Origin: Haplomitrium mnioides
Taxonomy: Eukaryota > Marchantiophyta > Haplomitriopsida > Calobryales
DNA: 37,806 bases
Reading direction: 5' to 3'
NCBI GenBank assembly: GCA_049999725.1
Contig: JBNGIS010022185.1
Location: forward strand, 1 to 37,806
Part shown: piece by piece, positions 30,801 through 37,806 of the stretch
Position numbering within the stretch: the first letter of the stretch is position 1
How the letters are laid out: each line of letters opens with the position of its first letter
The notes under the pieces: model-generated
Told to the model about the DNA's origin: nothing
Databases searched by the model: none
The model's input: the letters and a program-made list of their open reading frames with translations, nothing else
Made by a program: the position numbers and the translations under genes

Positions 30801-33099
30801 GCTAAAGCTCAATAAAAAGTAGCAACAAGAAATGTGTTGCTCAAGCTAAACCCAATCTAATGACAATATATGAGCTACTCAAGCTATAGCAAACCTTATC
30901 ATAGGAAAATGTGTCATTCAAACTCAATCAAAACTGATCACAACAAATGTATTGCTCAACGCAAGTTAGTCACAACAAATGTGTTGGTCAAGCTCAACTC
31001 AAACTAGTTACAAAAAATGTGTTACTCAAGCTCAACTAAATTACACACAACAAATGTCTTGCTCAATCTCAATGAAAACTAGTCCCAACAAGTGCGTTTC
31101 TTACTAAAGCTATGTGCAGACTTTTAAAAATAAAAGTTTTGCTCACGCTTAACCCAAACTAATGACAATAAATATGGTGCTGAAGATCAATGAAAAATAG
31201 CAACAAAAAATGCGTTTCTCAAGCTCAACCTAATCTAATGACAACACATGAGCTACTCAAGCTATACCAAACCTAATNNNNNNNNNNNNNNNNNNNNNNN
31301 NNNNNNNNNNNNNNNNNNNNNNNNNNNNNNNNNNNNNNNNNNNNNNNNNNNNNNNNNNNNNNNNNNNNNNNNNNNNNCAATTGTATTGCTCAACACAAAT
31401 TAGTCACAACAAATATGTTGGTCAAGCTCAAATCAAACTAGTCACAACAAATCTATTGATCAAGCTCAACCCAAACTATTTACAAAAAAATGTTAGGTGC
31501 AACCTCAAACTCAACTAGTGACATTCAATGTGTTAGTCAAGCTGAACCCAATTTATTCACAAAAAATGTGTTACTCAAGGTCACCCAAACTAATTACAAC
31601 AAATGTGCTCCTCAAGCTCAACCATATTATACACAAAAAATCTCTAGATCAATCTCAATGCAAACTTGTCCCAACAAATGTGTTGCTCAAGCTAAGTGCA
31701 CCTAATCACAACAAAAGAGTTGCTCACACTTAACCTAAACTATTTGTTAATCAAGCTCAACACAAACTAGTCATAAAAAATGTGTTGCTCAAGCTCAACA
31801 TAAACTAATTGTAACAAATATGTTGCTCAAGCTCAACCCAAACTAATCATAACAAATGTGCTACTTAAATTCAATGCAAACTAATCACAACAAATGTGTT
31901 GCTCAATCTCAATGCAAACTAGCAACAACAAATATGTCACTCAATCTCAACACAAACTAATCACAACAAATATGTTGCACAAGCTTAACCAAAACTAATC
32001 ACAACAAGTGTGTTGGTAAGCTAAATGTAAACTAGTCACAAAAAAAGCTCCTCAAGCTTCAACAAAACCAGCTACAACAAATGTGTTTCTCAAGGTGATG
32101 CAAACTAATCATAGAAAATAAGCTGCTTAATCTGAACCTTAGAAAATCACAACAACTATGTTTTTCAAGCCTAACCAAAACTAATTACAACAAGTTTGTT
32201 AGTCAAGCTCTACTAAAACAAATCACAATAAATGTGTTATTGAAGCTCAACTGAAACTTACCACAACAAATATATTGCTGAATGCAAACTAGTAATAGGA
32301 AATGTTTTGCTTAAGCTCAATGCAAACTAATCACAACAATTTGTTGCTAAAGCTTAGCCAAAACTAATCACAACAAATGTGTTACTCAAGTTAGACCTAA
32401 TCTAGTCATAACAAATGTGTTACTAAAGCTTTGCCACAACTTATCACAACAAATATGTTGTTCAATCTCAACAAAGAAAACCACAACAAATATATTACTC
32501 AACACAAATTAGTCACAAGAAATGTGATGCTCACCCTAAATGAGAAGTAGTCACAACAAATGTGTTGCTAAATCTTAACCCAAACTAATACAACAAATGT
32601 TTTACTCAAGCTCAACCTAAACTAATCACAACAAAAGTGTTGCTGAAACGTGTCCAAAATTAATCATAACAAATGTGTTGCTTAAGCTCAACCAAAACTC
32701 ATCGCAACAAATATGTTGCTCAAGCTCTACCCAATTCAATCAAAACAAATGTGATGCCTAAGCCCATCCAAAACAAACCCCAATAGATATGTTGCTCAAG
32801 CACATAGCAAGCTAGTCACAACAAATGTGTTGCTCAGGCTAAAGGCAAACTTATCACAACAAATATGTCACTTAAGCTAAACCCAAAATTATCACAATGA
32901 ATTTGTTTCTCAAGCTGAACCAAAACTTACCAAAGCAAACATGTTGTTTAAGATTAACGCAAACTAGTCACAACAAATGTGTTTATGAAGCTCAAACTAT
33001 ACTAGTTGCAGAAAATATGTTGCGCAAGCTAAACCCAAACTAATCACAACAAATGTGTTGCTCAAGCTTAACCCAAACTAATCATAAAAAATATGTTTT
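27840..33099. repeat. satellite of about 38-bp monomers
   Basis: About 5.3 kb of degenerate tandem repeats, roughly 135-140 monomers. Each is a variant of two halves, AACTAATCACAACAAATGTG and TTGCTCAAGCTCAACCCA. Measured spacing is 38 bp, for example between 31803 and 31841. No gene is seen; stops occur in all frames. Recognisable runs of variant monomers recur far apart, which points to higher-order units. The left edge is the element 1 insertion at 27839; the right edge fades into unrelated sequence at about 33099. Confidence 0.93.
31278..31377. other. assembly gap (100 N) in satellite
   Basis: Placeholder gap within the tandem array, so the true array length is unknown. Confidence 0.99.
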
Positions 33100-34606
33100 C
33101 AGAACTGAACATAGCGAGAAGGGAGAGTCAACTAGAGGGATCCTTGGCTCGTGACATTTTTTGATGTGGAGAGATTCTTGAATGTGAATAATGTTTTTCT
33201 TAGAGAGAGATACAAGGTTCTTGCTGTACAAATGAGATTTACAATGTGAAAATGTCAAATCCAAGAGCTTAATGCTACAAAATCACCGTGATTGAAGTGG
33301 AGAAGTGGAACAATCTCAAATGTGACTATCAACTAAATTGGAAAGGAGAAGAAATAGCAGAAAATAAAAAAGAGGAATCGAAAGTATATGGTAGAAAAGA
33401 ATCAGAGTGTGGGTTGATGGGCCTATTGGAAATGACTGAAGAATTGACCTCTTGTATAGTCTTTATGGAGGGTCTAAGCTGTCAACATTTTACTCTCAGG
33501 TTTTCAGAGATGTTATGAAGGTTAAGCTTTGATCTTGCAATTTGGTTAGTAGGATTTATGTGGGTGTGTACTTGTATCTTTGTCTATGTGTATGTGTGTT
33601 AGTTCTATTCTATTGGTGATCGAGACTCTTAAGAAAGATAGTAGCTACATTCTATGTTGTATTATTTGGCTAACCATCATGACATAGAGGCAGGTAACAA
33701 AAGGCTGACTTCAAAAAAATGAGATTTCCTAATCACTTTGTGTTTGTTCCCCCTTACTATCTATTCCATGTTTGTGTCTTAAGCAAAAGAAAAGGACTCT
33801 TTTTGATATAAAAGAAGTCTAGCTATGATTCGTATAATACCTCTCATATGTGTTTGTAAGCATTTCTTTCGGGTCATAGAGATTCCAACCTAAGCTTCAA
33901 GCTAAGTTATCAGCCATTGGTCTTATTTTGTTGGCCTTGGTTGGTGAGTATTGTTTGGCTATTAGATTCTTGAGAACATTGACCACGATGTCTCTAGAAA
34001 GTGTTTTGCCATATATCAATAAGGAGTTCATGCTTTCCCAATTAGGTTTTTGCGTTCTTCACAACCAAACTATACCCTTGTAGTATATCTCACATTCCCA
34101 CATGCAAATGCTTACCTTTCCCCTCGTCTCTTTCCAAATTCTCCAGTTGTAAGCATTACTAAGACTAGTTCCATGTTGCATGAATAAGTTCATATTCTTC
34201 TCATAAGTGGCACGAGGAACCTCTTGTCAGTTGTTGAGTTCGTCATTATTGGATGTTAACATTGGCTAGTTTTCAAATCTCTTGTTGTGGTTGTTGTTTG
34301 TAGCTAGGTTCCATATTCATTGTTGTGGAGCGTTGATAGTTAAGTGACCCCAATTCTTCCTCTCTTTATTTTCAGAAAGTCTTCTTCCAATATTGGTCCA
34401 TTACTTCTCTTTACAATCTCACTCAATTTTGGCTCCTACTATATTCGCCAATTCTTCCCCTTTATCTTTGTCCATAGGTTCCAAAACCTTCTAACTAGTC
34501 TGTTCATTTTTTCTCAATGTCATGAGAGTCACGCAACGTTGCACATCTCTAGTAGTTTTTTATTGACTTGGTCTACGACCCTTGGTCCAGACTATTAGCC
34601 CTAGGT
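33100..34606. other. AT-rich stretch without recognised features
   Basis: About 1.5 kb. The longest frame with an ATG is 76 codons (33288-33518); it is hydrophilic, with no recognisable domain or neighbouring coding segment. Frames at 33082-33264 and 34344-34598 are also short and unsupported. No tRNA, LTR end or retroelement motif was seen. Confidence 0.6.
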
Positions 34607-35440
34607 CCCTCCCTTGTAACCGGTTTGTTCCCGCCGTTCGACACTATCTTCCACTAGGAAGTTGGACCATCACACCTGACCAACTTGATCTCTGACGTCA
34701 TTTGATAGAAAATACAAAACTTGATCAAAAGAACACCTGCTATAGGAACTTTTTTTGGGTTAGACTCAATAGGGCAGTTTGATCTCTTTAGTTGTCCCCA
34801 CTCGACATGGTTCTTAACCCTCAATCCAAGCCATTTATTGTAGAACCCTCCCTTTACCCAATCTTTTTCATGTGTACAATGTCGTTTTCAATAGGGAAGT
34901 TGGAACAATGCATTTGAAAACCAACCTGGTAATGCCATTATAATCTACCTCTAACCAAAACATACAGCCTGATTCTTGTCCTTAGCACTCAATAAGTTTG
35001 CTCTATCTAAACCCTTGACTAGTCCTCACCTTTAACCGTTAGTTCTTTCGATATGACCAGTAGTATCAAGTTGCATGATGTTGCTTTCAACATGGAAGTT
35101 GGAACGCTGAGGCCGACAAGATGTACCCTTGACGTCATTCTCACAAAATCCTCACCTGATAGTTAGACCAAATACCTTGTCTGTAGTACCTAATAAGTTA
35201 AGAGCAAGTTGAACTTGCAAACCAGTCCTCCTCTTTAACTGCTTGTTCTTTAGCTCTAATTGGTGGTATAAAGCCACTTGACGTTTTTTTCAATAAGGAA
35301 GTTTAACCATCGCTTCCAAAAACCCATATGGTATAATCTTTACTCAAAGAATCTTTAGATTTTGATTCGATCTATTAGACATACATCTTATAACCCGATT
35401 AGATTATTCAAACTAGCATTTGAACCCACTTTCCCATCCA
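34607..35440. repeat. degenerate tandem repeat, period about 200-237 bp
   Basis: Four units. The core GGAAGTT(G/T) preceded by CAATA or a variant occurs at about 34658, 34895, 35094 and 35297, giving spacings of 237, 199 and 203. Units start near 34607, 34846, 35024 and 35227 with variants of CCTCCCTTTAACCG followed by TTGTTCTT. Secondary shared blocks are TGACGTCATT and CACTCAATAAG. Identity between units is low, so the array is old. No coding potential was seen. Confidence 0.7.
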
Positions 35441-36697
35441 AAGACACCTCCAGTCGCATAGTTTCTAGATAGATTCCTCTTCTTACCATCCTTCAATCGA
35501 TTGTTCAAATCATGGGAACTCCTGCCTTGAGTCGTCATCCCCAATTCTTGATGTTAGAATGACTCTTTCAAAGAAACCCATCTTTTGTACCCATATCGTA
35601 TGTAGTTTGCAGTCTGGCTCTTTCTTATTGATCCAAAGATAGCCAATTGATCCATCGTATCTCATCACCTGCATTTGATGTGATGGATTTGCCATCTTGA
35701 GTTAGAGTTGAAGTTGAAATCAAGAGGGAGTCATCCCGCTCTAAAATTGCCCTTCTACTCTCAAGTTGTCTCCTGCACATTCTTGTTAGAATACACTACA
35801 ACCTACGGATTGTTACAAATTAATACTCCAAACTAGCTGCTATACTACACATTCCAATTGAGGATAGACAATAGATCTATTTAACCTTGACACATAGCAA
35901 GCAGAAATGGAGAGTTCCTCCTTCTATACTCTCCTACACCCCTTATATTGTAATAGTGACACTCGTTGTCTACTCCCCCAACCCTAGCAAATTCCCATTG
36001 CTTAATCCTTCATCCCATTGAATTGCCACTGTCTGGGATGTTGTCTTGCACCAAAATGGCAGATGCTTGTGATATGGATCTCACTCTATTCATGCATCAT
36101 AGTGGGTAGAAGTAGTAGACACCATGTGGTGGTTGGCCACTTGGGTTCATTTAGACACTTTGAGCTTTGAAGATATCATAGTCATCACTCGTGAATGCCT
36201 TTAACTACTTTCTCCTTGCAGAAGTGCCCCTGATTGTCTTTTTTTGTTTGTATAGTCTAACATTGGCTTAAGATGCTCGACTTGTTGTCATTTTTTTGCC
36301 CTAGACTTGCCAGAACTTGCGTTAGCTCTTCTCAACATTGAGATAGTTTGCTAAATGATTGCGATAGCTCTACTCAAATTGCATTAGCTTTCTCTTTCTG
36401 TGCTTTGCGTTAGATATTGCACTGCTGAAAATTGCAGTAGCCTCATTTGCTTGAGTTTAAATTGCACAATTAGTCCATTTTTTCCTCTTTTTATTACACC
36501 TCTGAAAACAAAAACAAAATCAATTCCTTATTATCAACCACGCATTAACTTGTTGGTTTTGGCCCTAAAATTAATTTTCCAATCCTCCTCTCTAAGTGCC
36601 ACACTTTATTTCTTCTCGTTGTGATTGTGACCAATGGTCAAACTTGATTGTTGCTTCTAATCTCCCTTTTTTCTTCTCTACTTGCATCAAATGGAAA
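35441..36697. other. AT-rich stretch without recognised genes
   Basis: About 1.25 kb between the tandem repeat and the right-hand LTR. It contains no convincing frame. A short motif, TTGCRDTAGC, recurs five times at 36317-36441. The five bases before the LTR, GGAAA at 36693-36697, are the candidate left target-site flank of that element. Confidence 0.55.
36317..36441 (+). repeat. cluster of a 10-bp motif TTGCRDTAGC
   Basis: Copies or near copies start at 36317 (TTGCGTTAGC), 36359 (TTGCGATAGC), 36379 (TTGCATTAGC), 36405 (TTGCGTTAGA) and 36432 (TTGCAGTAGC). Spacings are 42, 20, 26 and 27. Possibly a decayed minisatellite; no function can be assigned. Confidence 0.45.
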
Positions 36698-37806
36698 TGT
36701 CGGCCGGGTGTGTTTGAGTTTTTTTTTTCTATTTTGTGATTACTGAGCTTCTAGCCTGGTTAATTCTTTCAGTTTGTATTAGTCTTTTGTATTTCATTAT
36801 ATTTTATTGTTTTATTATCATTAGTCCATCCCTCCCCTCTCTTCCCTCTCTCCTCTCCCTTCTCTTCCTTTCATTTTCTGCTTTCCCCAGTGGATGTCAT
36901 GAATCATGCAATGCAAGAGAGGAGCCATGTGGAATCAAGAGGAGTCAGATGAGAATGCAAGCAGGATGTGCAAATGGACTCACAAGAAAGCGAGAGGGAA
37001 GCAAGGCGGGGTATTCGAGAGCGGGGAAGGGAAATTCCAGGTCCAAGAAGGAAGGCAAGCAACTGGGAAGAGGGCCACATGCAGCTGGGCAGATCGCAAA
37101 TAGGGAAGCTGGCAGAACGCGAGCAGATTGAGCAGGAGATTGCATGGGAGCTATAAAACTTCTTCCTTCTTTCTTTTAGGGTTTTTATTAGAAGAAAGTT
37201 AACTTTTTTTTTGTTATAAAAACAATTGGAAATAAACCATTTGGTTTGACATAGCACAAATACAAATGCAGTAGTAGCGCATGGAGGCGAGGAGGAGGAC
37301 AGTCAGGATTCGTGCAGAGGGCCATTGAGCAAGCCGGTTTGAAGTTGCAGCAATGTGAAGAATCGCCCAGCAGCAAGGAACGACTTACAAAGGAGGAGGA
37401 TGCGCGTGAAGCCATGTATGGAAGAGGCAATTATGCAAAATCTGAGGATGAGGCTCTACGGTAGGTCGCCCAGCTGAGAAGAGAGGGAAGCCCCTTCGGA
37501 ATCAGAAGTTGATTGCAAAAATCGGACGAAAGAAGGAAGATCCCTGCGAGGAATCAAATCAAACGAAGAAAGGTCTGAGGAGCCTGAAAGACGGATCGAA
37601 ATTGAGTCATATGACGTGGGGTGTTCCAATTAAGTGGGATCCGTAAGGTGTTCTTGTGAGTCTCCGCGGTGGGGAGCTTCGGTTAAAAGGTTTGCCAGTT
37701 GAGATCCGAAGTGGGGTCCCCAGTTAAAAGGGATCCGTTTTGAGGTGTCTGACGGGTTGTAAGCTACGACTTGGGAGGGTGAAATAGTGATAAGTGAAGC
37801 AGTGAC
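36698..37806 (+). repeat. 5' part of another LTR (plus strand, runs off window)
   Basis: Starts with TGTCGGCCGGGTGTGTTTGA and follows the reverse complement of the element 1 LTRs, including the purine-rich/pyrimidine-rich tract (36828-36890) and the block CCAGTTAAAAGGGATCCG at 37720-37737. It belongs to the element 1 subtype rather than element 2. About 1.1 of 3.5 kb is visible. It carries an extra segment of about 108 bp at 37154-37261. Confidence 0.9.
37154..37261. repeat. insertion of about 108 bp within the right-hand LTR
   Basis: Both LTRs of element 1 read GGGAGC directly followed by TACAAAT at this place (reverse complement of about 5671 and 27386). Here GGGAGC is followed by TATAAAACTTCTTCC and about 90 more AT-rich bases before TACAAATGCAG resumes. 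TATAAA and TACAAA at the two edges could be a diverged target duplication. The segment holds a possible hairpin (AACTTCTTCC with AGAAGAAAGTT). It may be a small non-autonomous element. Confidence 0.5.

Noticed and set aside
27840-33099. CRISPR-like array
   Set aside because: The repeats are contiguous 38-bp variants with no unique spacers, the context is eukaryotic and no cas genes are present.
33288-33518. Possible small protein gene of 76 codons
   Set aside because: No domain, no homologous segment in the window, no supporting splice or promoter context; the length is expected by chance in AT-rich DNA.
1-37806. Large palindrome formed by the plus-strand copies at both ends of the window
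   Set aside because: The left copy shows the LTR 3' part and gag, whereas the right copy shows only the LTR 5' part, and the flanks differ; they are most simply separate insertions of one family.

Overview
The window looks like repeat-dominated nuclear DNA from a land plant. It consists almost entirely of decayed Ty3/Gypsy LTR retrotransposons with very long LTRs (about 3.5 kb) and a 5.3-kb minisatellite. No intact host gene, tRNA, rRNA or bacterial-type feature was recognised. The plant assignment rests on the Gag-PR-RT-RNase H-IN order, the plant-style motifs (for example DGGAGVN in the protease and WGIDF in the integrase) and many CAG-to-TAG stops that fit CHG methylation. I cannot name the species. 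A large, repeat-rich genome (gymnosperm, fern, lycophyte or bryophyte) is a guess. Six runs of N (five of 100 bases, one of 400) are scaffold gaps.

Layout, left to right. (1) 1-3766: a plus-strand copy fragment ('copy 0') with the 3' part of an LTR (1-2012), a primer-binding region and a broken gag, cut off at 3766. (2) 3767-27839: a minus-strand element ('element 1'). Its 3' LTR (3767-6121) has lost about 1.57 kb at the cut. Its pol lies at 6424-10003 and the 3' part of its gag at 10004-10677. The rest of its gag continues at 23039-24316, followed by its complete 5' LTR (24345-27839). (3) 10678-23038: a second minus-strand element of the same family ('element 2', 12.4 kb) inserted into the gag of element 1. 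It is flanked by a perfect 5-bp duplication, GCTAG, at 10673-10677 and 23039-23043. (4) 27840-33099: a degenerate satellite of about 38-bp monomers with signs of higher-order periodicity; element 1 had inserted into it. (5) 33100-36697: AT-rich non-coding DNA with one older tandem repeat of about 200-237 bp (34607-35440). (6) 36698-37806: the first 1.1 kb of another plus-strand LTR, running off the window.

The elements encode, or once encoded, a Gag with a capsid-like domain, a Ser/Lys-rich charged region and three CCHC zinc knuckles, then an aspartic protease, reverse transcriptase, RNase H and an integrase with a D,D-35-E core. Every copy carries stops, frameshifts or deletions, so none looks autonomous. 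The nested insertion gives the relative order of events: satellite, then element 1, then element 2, then local deletions and the inverted junction at 3766 (the order of the last two is not resolved).
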